A stretch of DNA of 64,000 nucleotides from Closterium sp. NIES-65 (GCA_948144175.1 CANXME010000875.1:620001-684000); one strand, 5' to 3'. Positions 30,014 to 42,992 are shown, counted from the first letter of the stretch. Program-made: numbers and translations. The notes: generated from the sequence alone by a model not told the origin.

Positions 30014-33000
30014 TCAAGAGGTGAGCAAGTGAGGCAAGGCAGACACAAGACCCAGCTGAGTACAGAAGCGCTAAGATCTCAAGGCGCAAGCACCTTGGTA
30101 AAGATATCAGCAGTGTTGGCCTCAGAGGCCACATACGCAGAACGCAGCTGACCACGCTGATGCAGCTCACGAGCAAGAAAATAGCGGAGAGCAATGTGCT
30201 TCGTTCTGTGCTCCAGTCGCTGCTTCCGACACAAGGCCAGCATGGCCTTGTTGTCTACGTACAGCACTGGCGGAGAACGAGGCGGCTCTTCCAAATCAGT
30301 CAGCAGGTAGGTGAGCCAGCGAAGCTCCTGAGCAGCCATGGCTCCTGCGTAGATCTCAGCCTCACAACTGGAGCCGAGAACAGAAGACAAGCGAGTAGCC
30401 CGCCACGAAACAGACCCGGAACCAAGGCTGAAGGTGTAACCCTGTGACGACCGCTGCGTAGCCTGGTCGTCAGCCCAAGAAGCGTCTGCGTGCCCAGTGA
30501 GGACCACTTGACTCTGCCCTCCAAGCACAAGCCCCATGCTCGACGTACTGCACAAGTAGCGCAACACCCTCTTCGCTGCAGCCATGTGCTCTGGTCTGTG
30601 TCTCCCATGAGCAACGTAGTGTGCGAGAGTGCTAAGAGGGTATGCAAGGTCAGGTCGTGTGCAGGTCATCACGTACATGAGGCAGCCAACAAGCTCTGGG
30701 TACGGGCCACTCGACTCTACGGACTCATCCGAAGGCAGAGCTGAGAGCGAGTGGCGAGTAGACAGAGGAGTGGTCTGAGGCGAGGAGTACGTGAAGCGGA
30801 AGCGCTGAAGGACCTGCTGCACCATGTGTGACTGAGTCAGGGTAATGGTGCGGCGTGCTCTGTCCCGGGTGATCTGCAAGCCAAGGTAGCTGCGCAGTTC
30901 ACCCAGGTCTGTGCACGTGTGTCTCTTCTGCAGCTCCGACCTCACGTGGGCGAGTCCAGCAGTGTCAGCTGTGGCAAAGACCAAGTTGTCGACGTACACG
31001 AGGATGTAGAACGGCGGCAAAGAAGTGTCGGTGTGCAGAAATAGCGACGGGTCGGCAGTAGAGGGAGCAAACCAGAGAGCCGCAAGCGTAGTCCTCACTG
31101 TGTCGTGCCACTCACGCGGTGCCTGGCGGAGACCGTAGACTGGCCGCCGGAGGCTCCACTAGGTGCAAGGAGAGAAAGTCCCAGTGAAGCCAGGTGGGCG
31201 GCGCAGCCAGATCTCCTTGTGCAGGCTGCCCTGCAGAAAAGCTGTGCTGAAGTCAAGAGAGTGTAGCTCGTAGTGACGATGAGCAGCTACGTGCAGTACT
31301 ACCCAAAGAGTGGTCATCTTCGGGGTGGGAGAGAAGGTCTGAAAGTAGTCAACTCCCTGCCGCTGACTGAAGCCACGAGCCATGTAACGCGCCTTGAAGA
31401 CAGGCGGAGAACCCGACGGCCGCTTCACCCTGAAAATCCACATGCCACTGACGATGTTCGCCCCACACGGGGGAACCTCATCAACGTAGATGCCTGTGGA
31501 CTTCTTGGAAGCCATCTCTGCGTCCATAGCTGCCTGCCACTTAGAGGATTAGGGACCCTCTATCGCCTCCGCGTAAGAGTGCGGTGTCGGGATGTCAAGT
31601 GCATCCGGGTCTCCCTCAGGGGTAAGCAGTATGGACATGAGATGAGGTGAAGCAGCGGCCAGACACTGGAACTCCTCCTGCCTGTCCTCAAGGACGTTCG
31701 TGCCAAGGGCACACTCAAACCCGACGGACGGAGGACAGACAAACTCAGACCCAGGGACAAGACTAGCAGCGTAGTCTAGACGACCGTGAGCAGCAAAGTC
31801 GACGAGCTCAGCAACTAGGGCAGACGCAGCAGTGGACTCAAAGGAAGGGTCAGTGACGACAGTAGCAAGGAGACGCGTGACAGTAGCACTGGCAGCACGA
31901 AGAGAGTCCGACTTCGGGTTGGGAAGAGTGGGAAGAGAGGACTTAGGAGGAGAAGGCAAAGGGGCACGTAGAGGAGCAGTGGACGGACGCAGAGACATCC
32001 GGTGCGTGCCAGGGACAGGAGGAGGACGCTGACGCGAGCCATAACCACTAGTGCGAGCAGCACGGATAGGCGACGCAGGGCGAGACGCAGGCTCACGACG
32101 CTCAGCAAGACCTCAAGTAGGACCTGTGTAGGGAGAAGGAGCAGGTAGTGGGGAGGCCGGCTGTAACTGTAACTGTGATGGGACAAGCTGAGGACACTCT
32201 AAGGGAGGATAAGGACCAGTAGAAGGCGGGAGACCAAGAACTTGCTGAAGGAGCGGAATAAAGTATGGCCGAGGCCGCGCAGCGACTCCAGACACAGCAG
32301 AGACAGCACCAACAACCCCGGGAGGACCGCCTCCAGGACCGACAGCAGTAGCCTCAGCGCCAACACCCTTAGCAGCTCTAGCTCTAGTCGCACCCGCAGG
32401 CCCAGCAGCTCCAGTACTCCCAGTACGAGCACCTCCGGGACCCACAGCACCAGCACCTTTAGTAGCCGAAGAACCTCCAGCTCCAGCAGCACGCCTCCAG
32501 TCCCAGGCAAACCACTCGAGCAGCTCTTGTGGAGAGAGTGGCTTCCGCCGAGACGAAGCACCCGGAGAACCGCCAGGCACAGCACCGCCAGACGCCACAC
32601 GAGCAGGCCCAGCTCCCTTAGGCTCCGCACCCCCAGGCTCAGCACCTCCAGGCGTAGCACCCCCAGGCTTAGCACCATGAGGCGTAGCACCCCCAGGCTT
32701 AGTACCCCCAGGCTCAGCACCCCCAGTCTCAGCACCCCCAGGCTCAACACCCCCAGTAGTAACACCCCCAGGCTCAGCACCCCTAGGCTCAGCACCCTCA
32801 GTCTCAGTATCCCCAGAGTCAGCACCCCCAGGCTCAGCACCCTGAGCAGCACCAGAGTCACCCGTAACCTCGACAGGCTCGATTGCGTCTATCTGGGACA
32901 CACCTGAAGGGGCTGGACCCTGACGGGGGAGGGGGTCTACTGGGGGGGGACCTGGTACAAGGAAGAGCGGTGGCGGGGGGAGGGACAGAGTGCGGTAGGG

Positions 33001-35922
33001 GAAGAGGCGGTAGTAGGGGTCCGACTCGTCAAGCGTGACGTCATGGGAGGACAGAATACAGGGAGAGGTAGGGTGGTAGAACTACCACCCTGACGCGTCG
33101 GGGGGGAAGCCAAGGAAGACGGAAGGAGCAGCACGAGGGGACAGCTTGTCCGCAGACAAGTCGCGGACAAACGCCCGAGATCCCCAGACACGGAACGCAG
33201 ACGCATCGCCAACCTTCCCCATCCATAGCAAAGTTGGGGAGGTCTCCGGCATGGAGACCCTGGGCTGAAGGTTGATCTGATGCGGCATGTACCGAACCGC
33301 AAACGGCCACAGAAATTGGGGGGCAGCCGCATGCATCATGGACGTACGGGCGACGTCCATGACCATGCCAATGCGGCACTCAGCAATCCCATTTTGTTGT
33401 GGAGAGTCCGGAAGCGTGAAGGACTGGCGGATGCCTCGTGCACGACAGTAGGCTCGTGGAAGGCCAGAGGAGAACTCTCCGCCTCTGTCAGAGTGCAGAC
33501 GAAGAACAGGAAAGTCCGAGCCGAAGCTCTACCTGAGCTGGAGACGAGTTGCGCGGATCTAGTCGATCAACACCTTAGTGACATCACCCTTGCTGCGCAA
33601 GGGGAAGGCTATGGTGTAACGCGAGTAGTCGTCAACAACAAGCAGGAAGTAGCGCTCGTGACCCTGTCCACGGACGCGGGTGGGGCCCCACATGTCCATG
33701 TGAAGCGTCTGCAGCGGGGCTCTGTCGGAAGAAACTGGGAGGAGTGAGGGGCAGCCCGCTGCTGCCCCTAGACACAGGGGATGCAGGTAGGGCCAGGCCC
33801 CGGAGGAAGGGGCAGGAGGGACCGGGGAAGACCAGAGACAAGGACACGGGAGGCCATGCCTCGGAGACGAAGCAGGGAGGGGTGACCAAGGCGGTGGTGC
33901 CAGAGGAGAGTCCCGTGAGACACGAGGTGACACGAGCAGGGGGCAGACTCAGGACCAGACCTGGACGCTGCAGCAAACACTTGACCCGACGCAGCTACCT
34001 GACCAGGCGCAGGAACAGGGGGAGACGCAGTGGTCAGAGTGTAAAGGCTCGACCCCGGCCGACGTGTAAACGTGGCCAAGTGTCGGCCCGTCCGAGCATC
34101 CGTGCAGTGGGTCACCCGCTGGCTCGCAGGAGTGAACTAGTGAACTCCCCCATCCTGTAGGTCAGCACCACTCACCAAGTTCCTAGAGAACGAGGGGAGG
34201 TAAAGACCAGACAGGGTGCCAGAGGGAGCCACCGGACATGGGAGGACAGTGGAGAAGGGAGCAAGGACAGGAACCTCACAGGGGTCTGCTAGAGAGACTG
34301 CAACTGGCCGACCAAGCGACGTGAGTGTGGTGCGGTCCCGAAAGGAGCGAGAAGCCCCCGAGTCAAGGGTGAAGGTGAGGGAGGCCGAAGCCGACGCGGT
34401 ACCTGAGAGCGCAGACTCACCAGCACCTGAGGACGCAGACGCACTGGCACCTAGAGCAGCAGCCTCACTGGCACCTAGAGCAACAGCCTCACCAGTACCT
34501 AGAGCAGCAATCTCAATGCCCGGGTCAGGCGGGAAACACCGGTAACAGTCACCCTCATCACTAATAGTCACAGCATACATGGCAGCAAGAATAGCATCAA
34601 AGTCAAGGTCAAAGATAGCTACTCCCGCCCTAGACAGCTCACCCCAGCGGGGGATCTCAGTGGCCTCCGGGAAGTGGTGACGCCAAGCGTCCGTCAGGCA
34701 GCCAAAGCAGCGCTGGGTGGACTGAGCACCCCCACACTGCTCATCCGCGCGGTCGCCAGTGCGGAGGACGTAGGTGCACGGACCAGTACCCCCACCCCGC
34801 TGGCGTGCAGTGTACCAGTAACGGAGCTGCTGAGGGTGGGGGATGTCACGAGTGCGCTGCTGCTGGCGCTGACCACCACCGGAGCTGACCCTCTGCGCAG
34901 CGCCACCCTGACCAGCTCCACCTCCTCCGCCACCGCCTCCTCCACCGCTGCCACCTCCGCCACCCCCGCTCCCACCGCCACCGCCGCCGCCGCCGCCTCC
35001 GCCTCCACTGCCGCCACCGACACCTCCACCCCGGCCACCACCCCCATCGCCACCCCCACTCCCTCCGCCGCCTCCACTGCCGCCTCCACCGCCCCCGCTA
35101 GCTCCTCCAGCGTCCCTGCCCCCCTTGCCCTTGCCAGGGCGGCGCTTCCCGCTAGGGGTAGACGCCGCACCGACTCACTCCAGACCAACGAGGTCGGCCG
35201 CAGCAGCAGAGGCAACAGAGGGCAAAAGGGGGGAGGGGGAACACCCCTCAAAGATGGGGGTGCGAGGGTCACCACGAGAGGATCATACAGCGACTATGCT
35301 CTTCTCTGCTGCTAGGAGGGCCTTCTCAAGGAGGTCAACGGAGATAGTGGTGGGCAAACTGAGAGGAAGTGGTCCCTGACTACGCGAAGGGAGTCAGGGA
35401 GCCGGGTGACTATGTAGTAGAGGGTGATGTACATGGGGGGGGGGGGGGGGGGGGGGGGGTGTTCTTGGCGCAGAACTTAGTAGGAAGCGCAGCGCGGTAG
35501 CGAGTGTCACTAGTGCGGAGGTGCGTAATGAGGTCAGCGACTGTGGGAAAGGCAGCAAGGTCAGGGAAGAGGTACGGTAGCATGAGGCGGCTCAGTGCAG
35601 CAGTGGCAGGGGAGGAGTAGCGTGCAACTACAGCATTGTACAAGGTCTGAGCACTCTTGAACTTACTAAAGTGCGCACGCTTAGAGGTAGGCAAGTGGCG
35701 ACGCACAGCAAGACGTGCAGCAGCATCGCGTGTGGCCCACTGTGAGCGAACAGTGGCGTCAGCATCAGCAGCGGGGGCAGGAGAGGCACAAGAAGTGAGG
35801 TCAAAGAGGGAGAGACCGTCTCCCCTATTGCACTGTAAGAAAAGCTGAAGGTCGTCTATCCAGACGTCAAAGTCAATGGCCCTTCCCTCAGCGTCAAAAG
35901 CGAAGACACTAGGGGTAGCCAT
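30014..35922 (-). pseudogene. Copia E gag-pol, degenerate; RT active site mutated
   Basis: ATG at 35922 (MATPSVFAFDAEG). Gag is readable to about 35460, where a 25-base homopolymer (poly-C on the coding strand, 35435-35459) breaks the frame. The Gly-rich region (34900-35120) and zinc motif follow. The protease DSGAS is in the segment 34137-34580, with a one-residue loss (SRSFRD against SRSFFRD). Pre-integrase and integrase pieces are scattered over 33082-34115. The linker lies at about 32500-32880. RT parts are 31159-31527 and 30079-31098, separated by a TAG. The RT box reads YVDN (about 30990) instead of YVDD, removing a metal-binding aspartate. RNase H motifs are present but a TGA precedes the usual C-terminus. 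Confidence 0.88.
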
Positions 35923-36874
35923 GATAGCAGTACACTAGCTGTGCGAACAGTAGGGTAAGGGCCGTGCAATGACAGAAGTGCTGCTCTTACCAGACAGGGC
36001 GGCTCGGCGGTGCGGGCGGCTCGGCTGCAGGTCGGCTCGGCGGCTCGGCTGCTCGGTTGCTGGGCGGCTCGGCGGCTCGGCTGCTCGGCTGCTGGGCGGC
36101 TCTGCGGCTCGGCTGCTGGGCGGCTCGGCGGCTTGGCTGCTGGGCGGCTCGACGGCGGCGGCTCCTGCCTTAGGGGCGACGGCAGCTGGCCGCTAGGGGC
36201 CGCAAAGGGCGGCGGAGGGACCGTGAGGAGGCCGCGGACGGCGGCTCGAGGGGCCGCGAAGGGCGGCGGAGGGGCCGTGAGGAGGCCGCGGAAGGCGGCT
36301 CGAGAGGCCGCGAAGGGCGGCGGGGCCAGGTGAGGCGGCGTCGGGGCCAGGAAGGGCGGCGCCGTGGCCACAGGTGTAGGCGACGGGGCCAGCCGAGGTG
36401 GCGCCGGGGCCGTGAAGGACGGCACCGGGGCCGCAGGAGTAGGCAGCAGGGCCGCTAGGGTGGTGCAAGGAGCCGCAAGGGCGGCGCAAGGGGCCGCAAG
36501 GGCGGCGCATGGTGGGCCGACGGGCGGGTCAAAGGGCCGCAAGGGCGGTGCGCGGAGCCGACGAGCGGCGCAAGGGGCCGCTAGGGCGGCGCGCGGGGTC
36601 GACGGGCGACTCGAGGGGCCGACGGGTGGTGCCAGGGGCCGGAAGGGCGGTGCGCAAGGCCGTAGAGGGTGGTGTGCGGGGCCGTAAGAGCGGTGCACGG
36701 GGCCGTAAGAGCGGCTCAAATGGCCATGAGAGGGGCCGCTAAGGGCGGCGCGACGGTAGGGAGGGCACCTGGGGCGCGCGCGACTCGGTCTAGGGCGAAG
36801 CGCGCCCCGAGCAGGAAAAAATTATCATGGTGGGCCCTAGGTTGCGTTCCCACTAGGGAACCTGCTCCATACCA
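35923..36874 (-). repeat. Copia E leader and primer site
   Basis: GC-rich leader on the minus strand, with GGCTCGGCGGCTCGG-type repeats at 36000-36170 and longer GCCGCGAAGGGCGGCG repeats at 36190-36330. The primer site TGGTATGGAGCAGG is read on the minus strand at 36861-36874, directly after the 5' LTR. Confidence 0.75.
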
Positions 36875-37002
36875 TGAGAAGAAACGAGAATGAATGAACT
36901 ATGAAAGAGTTGGGTAGAAGTACTAACCCTAATTGGGTTGTACCCCTTATGGGCTACCCCACTATAGCCTACACAAAATGCATAAGCTATGATGTTCTGA
37001 CA
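36875..37002 (-). repeat. Copia E 5' LTR
   Basis: 128 bp, minus strand TGTCAGAACATC...TTCTTCTCA. Confidence 0.92.
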
Positions 37003-37020
37003 GATAGGTCGTGAAAGATC

Positions 37021-37141
37021 TGTGAAGACAACAAGCAGGAATGACTAGAAAAAGGGCAATACAAGGTTTGTACAGGCAAAACCTAACAATACTGTACCCC
37101 GTAAGGAGTGCCCCACTACAGCCTACAATATAGTTCTGACA
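37021..37141 (-). repeat. Copia F 3' LTR
   Basis: 121 bp, minus strand TGTCAGAACTATATTG...TTGTCTTCACA. Family core recognisable (GTAGGCTGTAGTGGGG), but it is the most diverged LTR of the group. Confidence 0.82.
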
Positions 37142-37360
37142 AACCCGCATAGGCAAAGTGGGGGACAAGCAAGAGAACAAGGCAAGGTCAAGCTCAGGGT
37201 GGATCACAACGTCACCACATAGTCTAAGCAAAAGTTCAAGGCCACAAGGCCAGTTGACATGCAGGATTATAAATCAAGGTGAACAAGCAAGAAAGTGAAC
37301 TCAACCTAGCAAGGGTAAACATGCAAGTGCAGGTATATATAGATCACAGTACAAGCAAAG

Positions 37361-40300
37361 TCAAGAGGTAAGCAAGTGAGGCCAAGTAGGCTCAACACCT
37401 AGCATAGTACAAAAGCGCTGATGATCACAAGGCTGAAGTGCCTTGGTAAAGATATCAGCAGTGTTGGCCTGAGTGGAAACGTAAGCACGACGAAGCTGAC
37501 CATGCTGCTGCAACTCTTGTGCAAGGAAGTAGCGCAGAGCAATGTGCTTCGTTCTGTGCTCCAGTCTGTGCTCCCGACACAAGGTCACCATGGACTTGTT
37601 GTCGACGTACAGAACTAGAGGAGTACGAGGCGCCTCTCCCAAGTCAGTCAGAAGGTAGGTGAGCCAGCGTAGCTCCTGTGCAGCCATGGCCCCAGCGTAG
37701 ATCTCAGCCTCACAACTAGAGCTGAGAACAAAAGACGAGCGGGTAGACCGCCAAGACACAGAGCCGGAACCAAGGCTGAAGGTGTAACCCTCTGACGACC
37801 GCTGCGTAGCCAAGTTGTCAACCCAAGAAGCTTCTGCGTGATCAGTAAGGACATTTCAAGCCCGTCCTCCAAGCACGAGCCCCATGCCCGACATACTGCA
37901 CAGGTAGCGCAACACCCTCTTAGCTTCATCCATGTGCTCTGGTCGGTGTCTCCCACGAGCAACATAGCGTGCCAAGATGCTAAGAGGGTATGCCAGGTCA
38001 GGTCTTGTGCAGGTCATCAGGTACATGAGGCAGCCAAAAAGCTCTGGGTACAGACCACTCGACTCTACGGACTCATCCGAAGGCAGAGCTGAGAGTAAGT
38101 GGCGAGTAGACAGAAAAGTGGCCTGAGGTGAGGAGTATGTAAGGTTGAAGCACCGAAGGACCTGTTATACCATATGTGACTGAGTCAAGGTAATGGTGCG
38201 GCGTGCTCTGTCCCGGGTGATCTGGAAGCCAAGATAGCTGCGCAGCTCACCCAGGTCTGTGCACGTGTGTCTCTTCTACAGCTTCGAATTCACGTGGGCC
38301 AGTCCAGCAGTATCAGCAGTCGCAAAGACCAAGTCGTCGACGTACACAAGGATGTAGAACGGCGGCAAAGTAGTGTCGGTGCGGAGAAACAGCGACGGGT
38401 CAGCAGTGGAAGGAGCAACCACAAGAGCCGCAAGCGTAGTCCTCAGTGTGTCGTCCCACTCACGCGGCGCCTGGTGAAGACCGTAGACTGGCTGCCGGAG
38501 GCTCCACTGGGTACCAGGAGGAAACAACCCAGTGAAGTCAAGTGGGCGGCGCAGCCAGATCTCCTCGTGCAGGCTGCCCTACAGGAAGGCTGTGCTGAAG
38601 TCAAGAGAGTGAAGCTCATAGTCACGCTGAGCAGCGACGTGCAGTAGTACCCGAAGAGTGGTCATCTTTGGGGTGGGAGAGAAGGTCTGAAAGTAGTCAA
38701 CTCCCTGTCGCTGACTGAAGCCACGAGCCACGTAACGCGCCTTGAAGACCAGCGGAGAACCTGGCGGCCGCTTCACCCTGAAAATCCACATGCCATCGAC
38801 AATGTTCGCCCCATGTTGGGGAACCTCGTCGACGTACGTGGCTGTGGACTTCCAGGAAGCCATCTTTGTGTCCATGGCTGTCTGCCACTGAGAGGAGTAA
38901 AGACCCTCTATCGCCTCTGCGTAAGAGCGTGGGGTCGGGATGTCTGGTGCATCCGGGTCTCCCTCAGGGGCAAGCAGCATGGACACGAGATGAGGTAAAG
39001 CGGTAGCAAAACAATGGAACTCCTCCTGCCTGTCCTCAAGGACGTCCGTGCTAAGAGCACACTCACCCCTGACGGACAAAGGACAGACTTACTCAGACTC
39101 AGCAATAAGGCTAGCGGTGTTGTCTAGACGACAATCAGCAGCAAAGTCGACAAGCTCAGCAACAAGAGCTGACGCAGAAGTAGACTCAAAAGTGACAACA
39201 GTGGCCACGAGACGCGTGACAGTAGGAATAGCAGCACGAAGGGAGTTAGACTCCGGGTCCGTACCGATAGCAAGGGAAAATGCAGGAGGAGACGGCAGAG
39301 GGACATGCTGCGGAGCAATGGAAGGACATAGAGCCATCTAGTGTGTGGGAGGGACAGGAGGAGGACACTGACGCGAACCACGACGACCAGTGCGAGCAGC
39401 ACGAACAGGCGACGCTGGACGAGACTCAGGCTCACAACGCTCTGTAAGACCTCCTGTCAGACCAGTGTAAGGAGAAGGAGCAGGGAGTGGGGAGGCGCCC
39501 TATAACTGTGACTGGGACTGGACAGGCAGCGGACACTCTAAGGAAGGAGAAGGACCAGTAGAAGGCGGGAGACCAAGAACCTGCTCAAGGAGCGGAAAAA
39601 AGTACGGCCGCGGCCGCGCAGCGCCTCCAGAACCAGCAGATACAGCACCAGCACCCCCAGCGTCAGCACCAACGCCAGCAGCACCACCAGCTCCAACAGC
39701 ACCTCCTGCAGCTCCAGCAGCGCCAACTCCAGCACCCTCAGAAGCACCAGCTCGAGCCGCACCTCCAGCGCCAGCACCTCCAGCAGCTCTAGTTCCAGCA
39801 GGACCACCAAAAGCCCTAGCAGCTCCAGTAGCGCCAGCTCGAGTACTTCCAGCAGCACCCGCCCTAGCAGCACCGCCAGCAGCTCCAGCTTCAGTAGTAC
39901 CACCTTGCCCAGCAGCTCGGCTCCAACGCCGAGCAAACGACTCGCGCAGCTGCTGTTGAGAGAGTGTCTCCCACCGGGACGAAGCACCCAAAGGACCTCC
40001 AGGCTCTGCACCTCCAGACTCCACACGCGCAGGCTCAGCACCCTCAGGCTCTGCACCTCCAGACTCAGCAACCCCTGGCTCAGCACCCCAAGACTCAGCA
40101 CCCCCAGGCTCCGCTCGCTAAGGCCTAGCATCCCAAGACCCGGCACCCGCAAGCTCAGCACCCCTAGCAGCACCAGAGTCAACATCTACCTCGACACGCT
40201 CGACTGCGTCTACCTGGGACACATCTAAGGGGGCAGGACCCTGAGGGGGGAGGGTGTCTACTGAGGGAGGACCTGGCGCAAGGAAGAGTGGCAGGGGAGG

Positions 40301-42480
40301 GAGGAGGGCAGTCTGGTAGGGGAAGAGACAGTAGTAAGGAACCGACTTGTCAAACGTGACATCCAGAGAGGATAGGACACGGCGCGAGTTGGGGTGGTAA
40401 AACTTCCAACCAAGCACGTCAGGGGGGAAGCCAAGGAAGATGCAGGGAACAGCACGGGAGGACAGCTTGTCTGCAGCAAGTCGCGGATGAAAGCTCGAGA
40501 TCCCTAGACACGGAAAACAGACGCATTGCCAACCTTCCCCGTCCACCGCAAAGTAGGTGTGGTCTCCAGCATGGAGACCCAGGGCTGGAGGTTGAGCTGA
40601 TGCGCCGCGTACTGAACCGCGAACGGCCACAGAAAATGGGGAGTAGCCGCATGGATCATGGACGTATGAGCGACATCCATGACCATGCCAATGCGGCGCT
40701 CAGCAATCTTATTTTGTTGCGGAGAGGCCGGAAGCGTGAACGTGTGGTGGATGCCCTCTACATGACAGAAGGCTCGCAGAAGGTCGGAGGAAAACTCTCC
40801 ACCTCCGTCAGAGTGCAGACGCAGAACAAGAAGGTCCGAGCCGAAACTCTTGCTGAGCTGACGACGGGCAGCGCGGATCTAGTCGATCAACACCTCAGTG
40901 ACCTCACCCTTGCGGCGCAAGGGGAAGATTGTGGTGTAACGCGAGTAGTCGTCAACGACCAGCAAAAAGTAGCGCTCGTGACCCTGTCCACGGACGCGGG
41001 CTGGGCCCCACACGTCCATGTGAAGCGTCTGCAGGGGAGCCTCCATCAAAGGGAACTCGGAGGAGTGATTTGCGGCGCGCTACCGCCCCTCGATGCAGGG
41101 AACGCAGGTAGGGGCAGGCTTCGGGGGAAGGGGAGGGAGAGACCGAGGAAGACCAGTGACAAGGACACGGGAGGCCATGCCTCAGAGACGAGGCAGGGAG
41201 GGGTGACCAAGGTGGTGGTGCCAGAGGAGAGTCTGGTGAGACAGGAGGCGACACGAGCAGGGGGCAGACTCTGGACCAGACCGGGACGCTGCAACAAACA
41301 CCTGACCCGACGCGGCTACCTGACCAGACTCAGCAACCGGAGGAGACACGGTAGTCAGGGTGTACAGTTTTGACCCATGCTGACGGGTGAATGTGGCCAG
41401 GTGCCGGCTCGTCCGAGTACCCAAACAGTGGGTCACCCGCTGACCTCCAGGAGTGAACTGGTCAACCCACGCGTCCTAAAGGTTAGCTCCACTCACCAAG
41501 TTCGTGGAGAACGAGAGGAGGTGGAGGCCAGACAGAGAGCCAGACGGGACCGCCGGACACGGCAGAATCGTGGAGGAGTGTGAAAGGACCGGACCCCTAG
41601 AGGGGTCAGCTAGAGAGACTGCCACTGGTCGACTGAGCGGCGAGAGTGTGGTGTAGTCGCGAAAGAAGGAGCGGGAAGCACCCGAGTCAAGGGTGAAAGT
41701 GTGCAAGGCCGTAGCAGGAGCAGTACCAGAGAGAGCTGACTCACCAGCACCAGGAGCAGTGGACTCACTAGGGCCTAGAGCAGCAGCCTCACCGGCACCT
41801 AGAGCAGGAGACGCACCAGCACCTAGAGCAGCAGCCTCACCAGCACCTAGAGCAGCAGACTCTATACCTGGGTTAGGCGGCACACATAGGTAACAGGCAC
41901 CCTCAGCACTAGTAGGCAATGCATACATGGCAGTGAGGATAGCATCATAGTCAAGAGCAAATATATCTACCATCCGCCTAAGTAGCTCCAGCCAGGAGGG
42001 GAGCTCAGCGTCATCGCCAAACTCTGTACGCTAGGCTTCATTCAGACATGAGAAGCAGTGGGAATCTGTGTGACCAACTGTCCCGCAAGGCTGACTAGCT
42101 CGAGCACCAGTGCGAATGAGGTACGAGCAGCAAGTAGTACTCTGTGACCCTCTACTCTGAGCGTACCACTCACGAAGCTGCTGGGGCGAAAGAACTGTGC
42201 ACGGACGTTGCTGCAGCTGCACCTAGTTACTACAAGAAGCTCTCGAACGACCCGCTCCAGGGCGACTCCCACCACGGCCACCCCTACAACTCCAACTAGC
42301 GTACCACTCACGAAGCTCTAAGGGCGAAAGGGTCTCGCGCGGACGCCGCTGCAGCTGCAGCTGGCCTCTACAAGAAGCTCCCAAACGACCCGCTCAAGGG
42401 CGACTCCCACTACGGCCACCCCTACAACCCCAACTAGCGTACCACTCACGAAGCTGCTGGGGCATGACGGACTCACGCGG
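37361..42480 (-). pseudogene. Copia F gag-pol remnant
   Basis: From the 5' side: a gag C-terminal part containing 138-bp tandem copies (see separate entry) and the zinc motif (about 42060-42135, C-x13-C-x4-H-x4-C). The protease frame is 41476-41973 with DSGAS. GAG-pre-integrase and integrase pieces span 40500-41440, interrupted by frame changes; the integrase shows NKIAERR where sisters have NGIAERR. A Gly/Ala-rich linker (39500-40190) follows. RT lies in 38579-39079 and 38276-38527, with intact YVDD at about 38330. The RNase H frame 37361-37813 contains SCEAEIYA and YVDNKS and ends in the family C-terminus PHLLTS. A TAG, TGA or shift separates each piece. Confidence 0.85.
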
Positions 42481-42500
42481 ACGTCGCTGGAGCTGCATTT
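42162..42500 (-). repeat. 138-bp tandem repeat in copia F gag
   Basis: The motif CGTACCACTCACGAAGCT starts at 42162, 42300 and 42438, giving two full and one partial copy of a 138-bp unit (46 codons, so frame-preserving). On the coding strand each unit ends in LREWYA, the conserved end of the Gly/Gln-rich Gag segment. Sister copies have the segment once. Confidence 0.85.
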
Positions 42501-42530
42501 GGCCATTGCCACGAGCAGCAGTAGCAGTAG

Positions 42531-42992
42531 TACGTGGCCCCTGAGGCCAACACTGCTGATGTCTTCACCAAGGCACTTCCGCCTTGTGATCATCAGCGCT
42601 TCTGCACTCAGCTGGGTGTTGTGCTTGTCTTGCCTCACTTGCTCACTTCTTGACCTTGCTTGTACTGTCACATATATATACTCCTGCTCTTGCTTGCTTA
42701 GCCTCTTTTATATATTTATGTGATCTTGCATGTGAACTGGCCTTTTGGCCTTTGAACTTGTGCTCGGAATGTGTGGTGACTTTGTGATCCACCCTGAGAT
42801 TTGCTTTGCTTTGCTTGACTGGTCTTGTGACCCCTTGTTCTCCCCCACTTCGCCTATGGGGGTGTGTCAGAACATTATAGCTTATGCTGTTGTGTAGGCT
42901 ATAGTGGGGTATCCCATAGGGGGTACAACCCAGTTAGGGTTTCCTATTTGTACTCACTTCATTCATAGTTCATTCTCATTCTCATTTTCACA
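42531..42992 (+). mobile_element. Copia G: 3' end fragment of a short-LTR copia
   Basis: Plus-strand remnant beginning within the last ~40 codons of RNase H (ANTADVFTKAL), with stop TGA at 42651-42653. The conserved 3' non-coding block, polypurine tract and a complete 128-bp 3' LTR (42865-42992) follow. Satellite DNA follows immediately. Everything 5' of this has been lost at the junction with the inverted copia F. Confidence 0.9.
42865..42992 (+). repeat. Copia G 3' LTR at the satellite boundary
   Basis: TGTCAGAACATTATAG...CTCATTTTCACA. The next five bases, GGACC (42993-42997), correspond to GGATC of the satellite monomer, the same monomer position used by the solo LTR at 47191. Confidence 0.9.

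Larger units (their letters stand above)
29673..37002 (-). mobile_element. Copia E: full-length short-LTR copia, degenerate
   Basis: Minus-strand element with 128-bp LTRs at 36875-37002 (5') and 29673-29800 (3'). Leader, gag, protease, integrase, linker, RT and RNase H are all in family order. The flanks do not match: GATCA on the left (29668-29672) and GATAG on the right (37003-37007). The left flank is copia D sequence and the right flank is a short tail next to copia F, so one side was probably replaced by recombination after insertion. Confidence 0.93.
37021..42530 (-). mobile_element. Copia F: short-LTR copia lacking its 5' end
   Basis: Minus-strand relative with only the 3' LTR (37021-37141), the 3' non-coding block, RNase H, RT, linker, integrase, protease and the last part of gag. 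The N-terminal Gag, leader and 5' LTR are absent: at about 42497-42530 the sequence passes into a plus-strand copia fragment (G). The 18 bases 37003-37020 separate its LTR from that of copia E. Since the 5' end is lost, no target duplication can be checked. Confidence 0.87.
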
